Source: Periplaneta americana (taxonomy: Eukaryota; Arthropoda; Insecta; Blattodea; Blattidae). From it: a stretch of DNA of 64,000 nt. A program made the position numbers and the translations under genes. Location: assembly GCF_040183065.1 (NCBI RefSeq), contig NC_091124.1, forward strand, positions 64,953,501 to 65,017,500, given 5' to 3'. Of this stretch, positions 22,331 through 36,330 are shown piece by piece (position 1 is the first letter of the stretch; every line of letters begins with the position of its first letter). The notes under the pieces are model-generated. The model was not told where the DNA came from, ran no database searches, and was given only the letters and a program-made list of their open reading frames with translations.

Positions 22331-23250
22331 AATAAGAAGCGAAAAAGACGAAATGCAATGCAGTGCTCACAGAAGTAACTCTGGATGATATTGGATACCA
22401 GCCGGAAAATTCTCTTAAAAGAACTCTTCGGTATCTTTCTCAGCAAATGGGATTTAACTACACTTCTGTTCAAGAGACTATGAAGTTATTTAAATTAAAA
22501 CCATATGAAGACATTACAAAAGCAATTTTTAACGAAAATGAGTTAAGAGCACCATCAAGTGGAGGCGTATTTTTGCCACAATCTGAAATGTGTCATGTTT
22601 TTGCTCTTTGGTCACCTAAAAGAAAGGAATGATCTAAAAAATGAGTTTAAGTAAAATATCAGAAGGCTGTCAAGGCCAGAATAAAAATTTTCGTATGATG
22701 TACTTCTTGTACATGCTAGTACACAGTTTTCAGATGTTGAAATGAGTTATGCACTTGTTCCCCATAAGGGGCCACTCATTTTTGCCAAATGATCAGGATT
22801 TTTCCTTAATTGCAAAGAAAAAACGAACTGCCTCTGGGCAAACTCCAAATAAATGGGAATTATATGATAGTTAGCTGCAGAGTTCATCCAAAACCTTTTG
22901 AAGCAAAGAGGGTTCATACACCAGATTTTCTCAACATCAAGGCAATCAACAGTGAAGCCCTATTTTACTCAGTCTTCTAGATGTCAACTGAAGCTAAAGC
23001 AAATGAGAATGTATATGATTGACAGAGACTCCCCACATGTAGGAATAAGGGACAGTTATTCGGGGCCATGGAGATCTGTGAATATCTGTAAAAGTGTATC
23101 AAGACCTCAAGAAACCGTATGGACTATTGTCTCCAGAAAGCCACTGGGTCTTTGAAAGTGTCCAACCTGATTCAGAAATGGAAACTACCAATACACATGT
23201 TTTAGACATTGAAGGGTCCGATAACAGCAGTGGAGAAGAAAGTTATTAAT
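22331..23250 (+). pseudogene. DUF7869-type transposon protein, internally deleted (copy 1)
   Basis: An N-terminal stretch 'FNENELRAPS' then 'FLPQSEM' (22,529-22,592) is followed directly by out-of-frame sequence matching the start of the conserved core. Then come 'GQNKN' (about 22,675), 'RGHSFLPND' (about 22,770), 'KPF' and 'SYSGPWRSV' (about 23,052), ending at a TAA near 23,250. These motifs (D-x(2)-GQNKN, RGHSFLPND) are those of the DUF7869 domain found in transposon-borne proteins of insects. Compared with copy 2 (52.4-53.4 kb) the segment before GQNKN is deleted, and several stops and frameshifts break the rest. Imperfect inverted repeats at 22,143-22,190 and 23,890-23,938 may be the element ends. 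Confidence 0.7.
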
Positions 23251-23459
23251 CTGCTCCATGAGGAATCCTTTCATGACAAAAAATTGGAGTGTAGTACGCA
23301 CTTAGTAATGACAGAAAAATAGGTTCTACTTTTTAAAGAAACAATAATGATAAATACTATATCTGCAAAACATTCTGCAACACTTTTTTTTTGCCGATGA
23401 TTTGTGCAAAACATTTTGCAACCCCTTTTTTTTGCTGAATTAACTCTGAGGGAATATAG

Positions 23460-23790
23460 TTTCACGTTTTTCCAGCAGGACTCTGCGACGGCACATACAG
23501 CCAATATTTCCTTGCAGGTAATTCATGAAGTATTCAATGATAAAGTCCTCACTTAACAGATGGTCTCCCGATATAACCCTCTGCAATTATTATCTCTGGG
23601 GAACATGGAAAGATTAAGTGTATAGGACAAATTCACATACCTAGGCGAACTAAAGAATAGCATCCCTCAAAAGATGCATCCAATTTCTAAAGAGAACTAA
23701 GAAATGTGATGGTAATTTCATGATCAGATGCCAGAAATAAGTGGAAAATCACGACAGACTGTTCCAGCAGTCTTTTGCATGACATGGATG
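23460..23790 (+). pseudogene. DUF4817-type mariner transposase C-terminal fragment
   Basis: The frame reads 'FQQDSATAHTANISLQVIHE' (second catalytic Asp region, usual form 'YFQQDGATAHTA'), then after frame changes 'LWGTWKD*VYRTNSHT' and 'NSIPQKMHPIS' type sequence. It lies inside the probable DUF7869 element, between its coding relic and right end, so it may be a nested insertion. No ends were found. Confidence 0.6.
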
Positions 23791-24040
23791 AGTACATAAC
23801 TGTTAAAAAAAAAAAAAAAGTATTTTGTTAGTCACTCTAATGCTGCGAGTTTAACTGCGAAATCTTTTTGTCAGTCGGGTGGGAGCATATGCTCCACAGA
23901 ATGTTAATTCCATGATGTGCTCACAGTACTATGCTTAACCGAGTAATAGTACAAAATATGTTAAAACACGTGTTTTGAGAGAAGACGTACTAACACGATG
24001 AAACAAGAAATAAATTTTATCCTATACCATATTGTATATA

Positions 24041-24086
24041 CAATAGAATCCCGCTAATCCAAAATTCCGGATAATCCAAACATGGC

Positions 24087-24141
<55 letters not shown>

Positions 24142-24343
24142 CTAAAGGCTACTATTATTATGTCAGCTTCTTCTGGCGAAGAGCAAATAATAACCAAACA
24201 TCAAAACTGAACAAAGCGGTGGACAGTGAAGGATGGGGAGGAAATAGGCTTGGGTTTGCATTCCTGTTCCCCTCTTAAATCGAAATTTCGATAATTCGAT
24301 CAGGCCCCGGTTTCAATTAGTTCGGACTAGTGAGGTTCTACAG
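24041..24343. mobile_element. pogo/Tigger-type MITE
   Basis: The ends caatagaatcccgctaatcc and ctgtagaacctcactagtcc (reverse complement of the right end) are imperfect inverted repeats of the form CAGTAGAACCTCGCTAATCC seen in pogo-like elements. TA flanks both sides (24,039-40 and 24,344-45). The 303-bp element has no transposase and contains a (GA)n run at 24,091-24,137. Confidence 0.75.
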
Positions 24344-24624
24344 TATTTCAATGACTTAGGGAGTATCTGTTTAACGCTTCCAACTCTAACTTTTCCCCCA
24401 TTCCACTGTTGTTATTTATTGTATATACCTATTTGATTAATTATAATGTTAAGCTTCTGATACTGCAATGCAAAGTACAATACGAATTTTAAAACTATAA
24501 TTCCCCATAAAACAAAGTTTATATTTCAATACCTAATGCCAATATTTATCCATATTTTAAAATAGAAAACATGTCCTTTGACTAAATTTTGTATAAGTGG
24601 ATGATTGAGGTTCCGCCTGGTATG

Positions 24625-24850
24625 TATGTACATCTCACTTGATGATTATGTCAGAGGAAGAACAATTGTTTGTATACATCTGAAGTCTGATTAGTGTAAT
24701 ACGTAACTAGTCAGCAATGTATGCAATGGAGGGGAGAAAGGAACTGGCCACCCTACCCTCAGCTTAGTTGCTTCATGAATGGTGCCTTATTGGTGTCATT
24801 TGTGAGGTTCAAACCTGTCTTCGGGCAGTTGACTAAACAAACAAGTGAAC
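24625..24850 (+). repeat. Interspersed SINE-like repeat, family 4
   Basis: This matches 51,850-52,083 (opposite strand) along its length. Shared blocks include 'gtatacatctgaagtctgat', 'ggaactggccaccctac' and 'cagttgactaaacaa'. No tRNA-like box was found. Both copies lie downstream of a DUF7869 relic in the same relative orientation, at 1.4 kb and 0.3 kb. That may be coincidence. Confidence 0.7.
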
Positions 24851-26406
24851 AAAAGACAATTACAAGGAATAACACACAAGACTTGAGTAACCTTTACAAC
24901 TGAATAATATTATTGCATCAATTCAATGTCACAGTTGCTGCTGAAGTGGCAATTCTATTACAATTTCACCACTTCATGCAACTGTGAGCATTTGAAAAAA
25001 AAAAAAAATTATGTAAAAGTACACTACTTTAGAATGGTTTCCTGTTGTATCAGAATTCTACATAATTTATTAGACTTCTCCAAAATGAAATATAAAAGTC
25101 TGGACGATATACATGTACTTTTTGAAACAAAAATAACTTAATTATTTTAAAAACTGTATTTTCCACATTCAACAAAAGTTTGTAGACTAACTGACAAGGC
25201 AGTGTGGCAGAAATTTGACATGCAATCGAATAATATCACTCAATTTCGAAGCTTTACCTCATACATCCATCTTGCATGCTTCTAAGACATACACATCTTG
25301 CTCTACTATAATTATGGCTTGAAGAGTTTTTGTTGTATGATATAACCAGTCAAGTGGTAATGACATAACATGTAGACTTTTTCTTTTCTCTGTATGATAC
25401 TTGTGCAATATGAATGCTTGTTGTAGCAATGTGTAGGGAACACGATATTGATGAACAATTTATATTATAGAGTTTAGAAACCAATGCAAATCTGAATTCG
25501 CTTACTTTCTTGTTACAGAGAACCTCACCATTTGACTGGATAATAATGAAAGAAAGAAGTTTCTACCAATTCTATGTACACAATAATTATGATAGACAAG
25601 TTCTGTTTCTCTTAAAACTACTTCGTGGGTCTTACCTTCAGTTGTGTTATTGTTATTGAAATCATTATACTGAATGGTTAGGCAGTTCATAAATTATACG
25701 ATAATATCAGAGGAAAAATAGAGAACGCACTATAGAAGCAGACACATGCACACACTTTTCAAAATTAATCATTTAAAAAAAATTGTTGTTCTAAATTTTT
25801 TCCCTGAAATAATAGAAGAAATTTATACCGCATCATAAACTTATCATCCTGTTTGTAATTGTAACTGTATTGTAAGGTTTATGATAAAAAGAAATTTATA
25901 CACGAGATTAAGAAAATCTGCTCATGTCATACAAAATGGCATGTATTTTAGCATGTGCAATGAGAAGCTTTCATTTCAACAAGTGCAGTATAACATAATG
26001 TAAGAGAAAAGATTTCCTAACTGAAAGAAATGCCAAAACTGTATACGAATAAAATAGTTTTCTTTGCAAAAAAAAATCCACACATATATGACATATTAGG
26101 TTACAAATGAAAAAGATAATTCAACACACACGATATATCATTTTAACAATTCTGAATATTAGGAATAACACTGGCTAAAGTACTGAAAACTTATGATTTG
26201 GATGTAGCACAAATATTATGTTACATTCTTATATTGTTTTTTTTTTTTTAATATTACAGAAATTTCTGTCTTACGACATCTTATGTCAATTTACAGGGTA
26301 ATAGTAATTTATTATGAAAGAGAAACATGTGAAATAGATTAGTTTTCGACAACAGCTGTTCGATGTTTTTATACCAATCTCAGAAAATAATATCCAGTAC
26401 TTGTAT

Positions 26407-26440
<34 letters not shown>

Positions 26441-28028
26441 CACAAGCAAACAGAATAGAATGCTGGCACACGCAAGTGATTATGTTGTAAAACAAGTACT
26501 ACATAACACTTTGACAATGGACTTCTGAATTTCCATCAGTTTTGGAAACTATATCGGGTGTTCATGAGACTGTGTAGACCTCTTGCACTACAGATTCTCG
26601 CTGCTTTGATGATGGAACAATGGTATTTGTTCAACATTTATTACATCAAGGTAGAGAACTGAAGAATACCTGACTAAGGGTATAGAGCCATTTATGTGTG
26701 AGAGTTTAATACATTAAATTAATTTTTGGGTCATAAGGAAATGTGCTTACTATACATTTTGGCTACTGATGGGCATCTGTTCAAAATCATTACGGACAGG
26801 ACTACTTGTTTTTCCCTGGCTATGCTCACCCATGCCAGGAACTGTACACCACCACACATTCATATAAATAGTACATGATCCATGCTAACCAACCATCATT
26901 GCATTCATTATACTGTGACTGCAATGGCACTGTAACACTAGGGCCTCATACTAACCATGCACACTGGCAAGGAGGTACGCATATGCATCTCCAAGTTATT
27001 TTACACAAATTATGAGAACAAATGTTTCAATTTACGAGTTAAAGTAAATGTAAAATATTTTAATGGTCTACAGCATGGGGAACTTACAAACTGGAAATTA
27101 TGCAGGAATAGGATTTTAAAATCATATTTTTATAACACCATGAATATAAAGTCCTGATTGGTTGTCTTTCACACATAATGCCAAAGACTCTTAAATCAAA
27201 ATGAATTAGCCCTCTATTTAAGTGACTGCCTTTGTAGTAATACAGAATCTCTCTTTTGTGGCTATTCCTTCAAATTTTCATACAGTTCATGGTCCAAGAA
27301 TAAATATAATCTATTGCTGTAGTCTCTTGTAAAGACAAAATTACGCGAGAATTATTGTAAAACAATTGACTGATCCTATCACAATCAGATACTAAGTCAT
27401 ATACTTCTCAATCTGGTACAGAATTTGCTATTCCAATTTGTGAATTTAACGAAGAATGCAAATTAATGACTATTAAAAGCAATGAAAGGATAACGAAGAT
27501 CTATTAACAGTGATACTCAAATCTTAAACAAAATTATAGAAAATTATAGCATTATTTGGCACTGTGCTGGGGATTTGATTGCAATTTGTTAGCTATTTAA
27601 TTGTACCTATTATCTAAACCTCCCACTCTACCCCATGACTGTTGTTTCTGAGGTTTCTTCCAACACGTTGCTCGCACATAAGAACTCTGAAATTGAAATA
27701 AGTGAATAGAACAGTAAAAGAGAATGACTTATATGGTCTATCCGGTTATGTTACAGTTTTCATAAAAACTATAGTTTTGTTACAAAAGTACCATTGTATC
27801 ATGTACGAAACTCTTTGCAAATCTTTGGTCACATCTATACTAACAGTTTTCAAAATTACTTGTTTATGGTCAACAAATTACAGTCCAAATAAAAAAATAA
27901 AATAAATAAATAAATAAAAGTCAGCTACCTGATGGTAATTAATTTTTTAATGTGCATGACAGAAATTTAGGTTTGCAATAGATAAACGTGTTTGAAAATA
28001 TGTATTTCATTCATTTTTCTCTATTTGT

Positions 28029-28080
<52 letters not shown>

Positions 28081-31000
28081 TGTTGGTTAATTTAATGTTT
28101 GGATTACTGTAAAGGATTATGACACTCTTTGAAAGAACTAAGTTCTCAGGTAACAACTTCAATTTTTTACTTTATTTTTGGATCTATATTCAAGCAAAAA
28201 TATAGGGCACTTAAATAGTTTCCCACATTTTATCAAAGTGACAACATAAATTCAAGTTTATTTAAGCTGAAAAGTAAAATAGTTACAAACTTGAATTCGA
28301 ATTTAGAGTATCTCGTAACAGGTAGCATCAAATTATCTCATTTCGTATTTAAGGAATTAAATAACAATTGTACTACACTTTAATAAAAATATATGGCTTT
28401 GTTAACCCCAAATGTCAAGTTCACTATATGATCTCCTTGAATTACAATCTTTAATATGTCTGTGAATTTAATGACAATCTTTTACTATTTCTTTTAATAT
28501 AACAAAACTGTTAAAATGTTTGATAAAATAATGGCCATGCAGAATTACGCTGATTATTTCTAGCCACTGTCATCTAATATTTAATCTATAATTTCTTTTT
28601 CACTAAAATCATTTCAATTACACTAAAAAAATACTTCATACAAATTTCCAATTAAAAAAAAAAACAAATTTGTAACTTTGCACACAGGAAAGTGGTAAAT
28701 GAACTTAGCAATTTTTATAATGCAAATAAAACTGAATGGTATGGAGCAATTAAATCAAATCTAAGTTCGACAAGATACTTTTGTTATAGTCAATCTAACA
28801 TTGCTTTGAAATATCTCATATATGTCAAATTTGAGAAGCTAAAAGCATACTGTGTATACATTTTATAGTAAGTGACACTAATTTATTGGGTATCTGAGAC
28901 GTTAACTCAATGGGGTAGTTAGTAACGACAGGTTGCTGACATAATTAGTTTCTACATGGCTCTTAATACCCAACAGTTGTATCAATAAAATACTACAGCC
29001 TAAGCAGTGGTGAAACTCCTTCCTATTGCGCAAAACTACTCCCCAAACAGCACAAATAAGCGAGACCCAACACTGGAACAGTGACAAATAGACAAAAAAA
29101 AAAAAAAAGCTCTGCAGAAGTAGAAAGGGGAAACGAAAAAAGGGGGGAGGGAATTTTTCACAGCAGCCTACGTTCCCAATAAATCTACGAGTTCAGATGC
29201 AAGGTTAGTGAGGATTTTAATTGGGAGGAAAAAAAAAAAAAGAATAGTCAAACGAAGGGCTGCTAGTATCTTCATTACTCAGAGGTGAAAGCAGCTACGT
29301 TTGTATCTGTATGTCCCTCTAATGAACATTGTGAAGAAGTCCATATAGATGTTTTATTTATACCAATAAGCATACACATTCAGATCCTTTGTCTCAAGGA
29401 ACAGAAAACAGACTAATAAGGTTTAAAGTTACTAGTAACAAAGAGAAGCCCCGAATGTATCTTGCTGATTGATGCACCACAGATTCCATTAGAAGTGTTA
29501 TTTTCAGTGCCATAAAATATTTCTACTTTCAACCCTGTTTATTGTGCCACCCTATTTAAGGTTGGGTACTCTTCCAAATACAATAATAAATTTATTATTC
29601 TCCAGAGCAAGCCTTACCTTTATTGCTAGTGTATACATAAAGAATAATAAGGCTTGCCACACTAACCTGGAGTTGTATAGGTTGGTACTATGTGGTGATT
29701 GTAGGTTAGAATAGAGACAGGGTTGTCCATCGATAGATCATTCCTGGTACAAAAGACAAATTTAGCGTGTGTTGTAACCAATCATGAAGCAAGTGGTATA
29801 AACAATTACCAATCACAAAAAATTTTTGGTTTTGGACAACAAAAGCTCGAAAAGCCATCATAACATGCCAGTACATGGAGAGAAACAGCATATGAATGCA
29901 TGAAAAAGTCTGTGTAACTTGGACTTTTGAAAGCATCTCAAAAGGCAATATTCATCGATTGACAACCCCATTTAAAAATATGTCTGCTTTACCTGCAAAG
30001 AGGCGTGTGATGCACATGATGCACTAGGCCTTCAATAATGAACGGTACATGCCGATAGCTTTGCCACAAGACACACAAATCCGTGTTCATCACACATCAA
30101 CAATATACAGAGCATACGCTTGCTCACACACGGCTTGCTGTGGCAACAAAACAATCATATTAAACACGCAAGTTGTGTTCAACTGCATGTTAGTGGTGGA
30201 CAGCCTTGCAACATACACCTCAGCAGTGATGAGCAAACTGAGAACCAACACGGGCACACAAATTTGCTATCATATTCCAAACTAACAGTTTCTTCTGATA
30301 TTGTTGGTTTCTACATCTTGTCCTCAATATTCATTAGCTTAGAATATGATACGTCACTACCATCAACCAACGACAATATTACAGTTTAGCCAGGAGGCTA
30401 ACTATAGCTACCAGTAACTTTATTTTTTCTCCCTCTTTTTCATTCTGTATGATTTACAAGAAAGTGGAAACCAATGTAACAAAAAACGTTTCCAGATGAC
30501 CTTTTATAAAGATTATTTATTTGGTTTTATTAGCTGTAATGCATTATCTGCTGTTGGTTTTAATTTCAGCAACTCCTGCCCAAGAACAAAATTATCGTGT
30601 TGGTTGGCAGATGGAAAAGTGTGTGTCTTACAAATTGACAAGTCATGAAGCAAATAAGTTAAAATGACAGAACATGATGGATAGAAGAACCAGTGAATTC
30701 CTTCACATTAAGCTGTAAGAATTTGTTTTAAAATTCATATACCAAAAGTATTGCCATGTGAGATAACAAATAGTGGACAGAAAAACGTGACATCAAGTAA
30801 AGGGGAGGGAGGGGGGGAAGAGGAAAAAAAAAACAACCAAGCTTTGGTTAATACTGACAAGAGAAACGAGTGACTTCACTTTCTGGAAGACTGTGGCTAT
30901 CAAGATTCTGAACTAAAAATATTAAAACAATTTAAACTTTTCTTTGCCCTTGTTCATTAAAGAAAAGAACTACATCTAATCAAATGTGCAGCAACTTGGT

Positions 31001-31240
31001 ATTTACAATTCCACAAATTATATCTGACGTAATTAACTATACTAATAATAAGCATTTTACTAAATATATAGTGTTCAAACAACAAATATTCTTTAGAAAA
31101 ACCGACACTTCTGCGTACTTAAGAACTATTTCATGAGAAAGAATAAAATTGGTTATTTATATAAAAAGAACACCCATTTTAATATTAATCTTTTTCGTGT
31201 CTTACATATAATGACGTGAAATATTACATACATTACTATA
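24851..31240. other. No recognisable gene; microsatellites only
   Basis: AT-rich sequence. It contains (GA)n at 26,411-26,438, (ATT)n at 28,031-28,080, AAAT repeats near 27,895-27,918 and A runs near 29,095 and 29,230. Short open frames, for example at 29,706-29,948 and 30,049-30,389, have no recognisable motifs. Confidence 0.45.
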
Positions 31241-31244
31241 TATA

Positions 31245-31818
31245 TACTGAAATTACTAACTTCCATGTTTTTAAAGCTAAATTCACAAAACTTTTATTAC
31301 TGATGTATTTGGTTAATAATAACATATGTACAAAATTGTATCCCTCTATGATAAATGGTTTGCATTTTATCAATATCGTAATAAAATATTGTATGGCTTT
31401 ATATAAGAAGCCCCTTGCATCACAATTTACATTATTTTAAACTGATATTCATTTATATGATTCTTTATATACATAGGAACATTCTTTTATAATAAAAATT
31501 CTAGTAATTTACAGATTAATTTTACAGCAAAACCCTATAGTTTTGATCCTGTGTATATAAAAATCCATGTAAATGAATATCAGATTATGGCACAAGGGGA
31601 CTTTTCATATAAAGTTATTTAATATTTTAATAAAATATTATAAAATGCAAACCACTTATCATAGGCAGATGGAATTTTGTACATTTATCATTATTAACCA
31701 GATATACCACCAGTGATTAAAATTTGGTGAATCTAGCTTCATAAGTATGGTGGTTATTGATTTCACTATTGTGAACCCATAAAAATATGAAACTTGGAAA
31801 TTTCAGTATAGTGTCCCC
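31245..31818. mobile_element. Fold-back element, right end TTAA-flanked
   Basis: The left arm (about 31,245-31,490) is inverted in the right arm (about 31,540-31,765), with for example 'gataaatggtttgcatttta' against 'gataagtggtttgcatttta' and 'actgatattcattta' against 'ctgatattcatttaca'. The right arm continues outward to 'gtgtcccc' and TTAA (31,819-31,822). The matching left terminus is missing or diverged. No coding domain is present. Confidence 0.6.
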
Positions 31819-31822
31819 TTAA

Positions 31823-33207
31823 ACAAAGAAGAACAGGAAACTAGAAACATTTATCATATGTTAAGCATAAGCACTAATGATCAAAGAAGACCAAAATTGC
31901 TTTGTGTGTGACCACACCTGTATGGAAGACCTTTGCCATCACTGTTCAAAAGAGTTTCTAACAAAACTAATTAATGACAAAGTAAGAATAGTCGCAGTAA
32001 GAGTAGTAATAACAGTGGTGATGTTTGAATAGAAGATGAAATAGTGTTGCATTAAATTAACCAATACAAATTTACGAGTTACAATTTTAGCACTTTGTTT
32101 TTGTCATTTCTATATGTAATTTCAGCATTTTAATACTAACTTCATGTTATAAATACCTTGATATCACCATTTTAACTAAAAAAAAAAAAATAATAACTCA
32201 TACAAGAAGGAAATAAATATTTTTGAATAAGTTTAGAGCATTTTTCTCACGTAATGCAATTTCTGCATTACAATCTAATAAAATCTATAGCAACATAAAC
32301 CTGAGTGAGGCAGTAACTTAACAATAGTACTCTCAAACAATAATATATTATGAATATAGGAAGCAAATTAATTTCAGAATCAATAACAAATGGCAATGAA
32401 GGCATTGTGAACTAATAATAACAATAATAATAATGATAATAATAATGATGATGATGATATGATGATGGTGGTCAATTCCTATAGAAGAAAGCTGTATTAA
32501 GCAATGCATTACACGTTTTATTTTTTAACTCACTATAATTTTCTCAACTAGGACATTTTTCTAATACACTATGAGGCATGTACAGTTTCAGATTAAGACA
32601 ACACAATTAAAATTTCATATATGCATATATAATTAATTTTTTTCAGTATGTAGAACTTAAATTTTTTATGAAGAATAGTAATGTAATCGCTGAAAAGAAA
32701 TTTAAAACATTGTCCACCAAATTTCTTTGACTTCCAAACATAAAAAATTTATTTTTATTATTATAATCTCGTAAATGACAGAAAAAGAAAAAAGCTTTCA
32801 AGACACACTATGTATAAAAACTTGCCATTAATTAGAATTTGCTTCATGCAAAGGAAAATCACTGGTTCTACTTCCTTATATCCATATATCTCACTGAAAC
32901 TATACCAAAGTATTATTTTAATTTCTGCATAAAACTAAAAACTGAGTACAATCTAGCCACATCTGATCCCAATCCAAGCAGGTCCAGGAACAAATCGACG
33001 AGATCCATGCTCAAAAATGTTCACAGTGAAACTTAGAAAAAAATGCAATACATAATTTCTTACAGTGGCCACTTATGTGGCAGTATTGGAGAAATCTGCT
33101 AGAAGATGCAGGGCGACTGACCGTGAGTATGTGTGGTGCAGAGGGAAGGGGTTGCCAATCTAGGGGCCACCAGACCATAGCAGCCAGAGCCCCCCCAACA
33201 AACCTGA
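31823..33207. other. AT-rich sequence, includes probable 3' UTR of the minus-strand gene
   Basis: Immediately downstream (minus strand) of the stop codon at 33,208-33,210. An AAT/GAT microsatellite lies at 32,405-32,465. No coding sequence. Confidence 0.4.
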
Positions 33208-33317
33208 TCATCTGAAGCGTGGGTGCATCATTGGTGTGAGCATGGGGGGGCCAGGGAACGCCATTGGTGGGGCTGCATAAGGATGCATAGCCCCAGGTGG
33301 TAGAGCTCCAATCAAAC
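33208..33317 (-). CDS. Terminal coding exon of an unidentified minus-strand gene
   Basis: On the minus strand an acceptor 'cttgttgcag' precedes 110 nt of open sequence ending in TGA (33,210-33,208). After two bases that complete a split codon it encodes 35 residues rich in Pro, Met and Ala: 'LIGALPPGAMHPYAAPPMAF' then 'PGPPMLTPMMHPRFR'. Its base composition is much richer in G+C than the surroundings, and no transposon matches it. The incoming phase (one base from the previous exon) fits the outgoing phase of the exon at 55,481-55,564, giving a Gly codon at the join. I do not recognise the protein. Low-complexity C-termini like this are common in RNA-binding and nuclear proteins, but that is not evidence of function. 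Confidence 0.6.
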
Positions 33318-35786
33318 CTGCAACAAGTTATTTCACGTAAGTGCTATTCTGTTTTCTAATATATAATATATTACTTCAAGCAATTCAAAAGACGCTATAC
33401 TTTTTGGTGACTGAAATGCATCTATACATTCATTCTGCAATAATTACAAAGTACAACAAATATTTAACATTCGTAGTTCTTATTTTAATATGTTATGTTT
33501 CCACATTTATCAATCAGAAGTTAGCTCATAAATACACATTAAACATATACAAACATTTTATTGTCAAGTGCTGGATGTAAATCGAATTATTCTGAAATAT
33601 GTTTTCTCGAATATTATATGATTATACAACAAAAAAATGAATTGACCAATATACTACCATTCTTGCTAATAAAGCTTATTATTATTATTAATAGATACAA
33701 AGTGAGGTTTTATATCAGTCTCTCACTAAAGAGCTTGTTAATTTCTGTGATAGAAACAATTTTTGTACAAAATTAAGTCACAATAGTTCAAATTATTCCT
33801 CATAATGTTGGCTTACTTTACTTGAGATAAATCATAGAAGTGAATGGTATTTACGAAGAGACACAAATATAATTAAGTTTAAATTTGAAATTTATATATG
33901 ATCACATACAAGAGTCTTCATGTAATGCTATGACAAAGTGTCATTTTAAACAAGCTTCCTACACACCCATTAAATACAATCTGCACTGAGAATAAAATAA
34001 CCATTTACAATGGAATAAGAAAATGAACTGTGTGTGCTCAGTATTTTTCATAGGCAACTTAATTTTGATGAATCTTAAAACTTAAAAAAAACTTAAATGC
34101 TGATTTCTATGCTGTGTACTACTCTCTAATTAGGAATTGCACTCAGTACCTATTTCAGAAATCTGATTTAAAATTCTTGGGTGATAATGAGCCATATGGA
34201 TAGCAGTGCAAAGAAACAAGGGCTGCCCAGTTTACCAATAATATTCTCCCCCTTTTTGAAGCTGAATGGATTTGCATCACAATGCAGACAAAAAACCTCA
34301 ATTACACAAAAGTCATGTGCCTAAAAATATTATAATACAACTGTCCAATGTTTTTATACATTTCCATTTCATTAAACATATTGTCTAAATATATTATCAA
34401 AATACTAAACTTCCTTTCAAATTTTCCAATCAACATTACATCTTGTCAAGTGCATCTCAAAGTGTTTCTTGAATATTACAACAGAGAATGAATGCAAATA
34501 TTTCGTCCATTTAAACCAAATGCATATTTCTTTTTCAACAAAGTTTTTTAAACATAACTTCTCTTGTTGAGTATATGTAAGAGCACTATTGGATTTATAA
34601 GCAGAGGAACAATGAAAGACAAACAGTAATACTAATAAGTTAGTAACTCTTCCCCAACCCCCACAAAACAATTATACTCATTGTTATCAGTGTTCTGTGA
34701 TGTGACAAGGCCCTAATAAGAACTGCAACATATTTTTCAAGAAAACTAAGGTAAAGAAAATTAAAAAGAGTAAGGGAAAGAAAAGTGGCTAGTAAAAGCA
34801 AAAATATCGAGACAAGGGCCAATTTATTTCCACACTGGTCACTAAAAATGATGTGGCTACATTTGACCTGTCACAACCTCGCACATATATTTTATAAAAA
34901 GGCAAAATTCGTGGGTGAAAGAGATATGATATAATATCCTATAATATGTCTTCATAAACAATGGAGATTACCAATAGTGAAAGCGAACCAAGTTCTTTTG
35001 TACCAAGATCTAAAATAACGCTGTTTTCATATTACATAAACTCGTAAGTGAATATGCATAGGGGCCATCATCTTCAAATGCTAATATAATTTTCAACAAT
35101 TCATACACTACAAAATATAAATATATTACAAAAGAAGTCTATTAGTATACGAAATTAAACAACTTTAGTATAGAAGATAAGTCAATGCAAATAATGAAAT
35201 TATTAGATGAAATCGCATATACAATTACAATATTTAAGCTATTTAAGCATATGACTTGTAAAAAATGTTATTTTTGAAACTGAGAGCAACATTATGAATT
35301 ATTTTAGCAGAGAAAATAACGCCAAGTAATGGATATACATGCAAAGCCCACTGTAGTAAATTATGTAAAAGGATGGATATAGAAGATTAACATCGCCAGT
35401 TTTCTTATATGTAGCAGATACAGTGAAACTGAATTTACATTTTTTTATAGCTCTCGTCACATAGATACAGTGAGAAACTCTTAAAACTATGAGTTTGCAA
35501 GCTGGCCGCTTACAGGACAGACTCCCCTGCAACCACTGGAATTTCTGGTTTCTGAGAAACAAGTTTGAAATGCAGGTTGTCAATCAGAATAATGTTCTTG
35601 TCTGCTGACAAGATGATAATGGAGCAATGATGATGAAATTACAATTAAGAGGGAAAATAATGTACTCAGAGAAAACTTTTCACAGAACAATTCTGCATAT
35701 TACAATCAATGTACCAGGAACTAAATTTCATTTTGGTGAAAAGTCACCAACTAAATGGATACTTTTAATGAAGGCAAACATTAATA
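33318..35786. other. Probable intron sequence, no feature
   Basis: AT-rich, between the terminal exon and the pogo element. No exon or mobile element recognised. Confidence 0.4.
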
Positions 35787-36163
35787 CAGTAAAACCCGTT
35801 TTTAAAGAATAATGTCTTAAGTTCAGGCCAAATTACCATAAGAATAATGTAATTCTAGCTTTTAAGAAAATCCAGTTTAAGGAAAATCCTGCTTTTAAAA
35901 AATACTTTTCAAGTGATTTTGTGATAATGAAGCTCAAAATAACGATTCGACTTTCAACAACCAATAGTGCCAGCATATTTGATAGTGCATTTCAATTCAT
36001 AATAATGTACCATCACATGATAGAGTTATTCTTTATCGTTCTTAACGGTCTAGCTTTGCATTCCTTTCACAGAATGGTTGCTTTGCTTGTTTTGTTCTCT
36101 CGAGTTGTGTGGATCCTGTTTTCAAGTTTTTTTGTTAGTTTATGTTGTTTATGCATTGTTATA

Positions 36164-36330
36164 ATGGCAATTAAATGGAAGAAATTAACTACTAGACAGA
36201 AAGAGAAAATGATTAGGGATGTAGAGGTTAATCCTTAAATAACACTATCACATGTGGCAAAAAAAACATGGTTTGCCAACTAATTCATTATGGGGTATAA
36301 TGAAGAAATTTTCAATGTGGTTTGGGTTCA
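36164..36330 (+). pseudogene. pogo/Tigger transposase N-terminus (helix-turn-helix)
   Basis: This begins ATG with 'KWKKLTTRQKEKMIRDVEVN', then a stop in place of the next codon, then 'ITLSHVAKK' and, after a frame change, 'LPTNSLWGIMKK'. It corresponds to the CENP-B/psq-like DNA-binding domain at the start of pogo transposases (basic start, 'K..II..VE.NP', 'VAK.FG.P.STL..I'). The DDE domain is absent. Confidence 0.65.

Noticed and set aside
29706-30389. Overlapping open frames on both strands around 30 kb as a gene
   Set aside because: No motif, no splice sites, and neither strand is clearly favoured.
35500-35535. Minus-strand 'tgcag|GGGAGTCTGTCCT|gtaagc' as a 13-nt microexon
   Set aside because: Too short to distinguish from chance and not phase-compatible with the two better exons.
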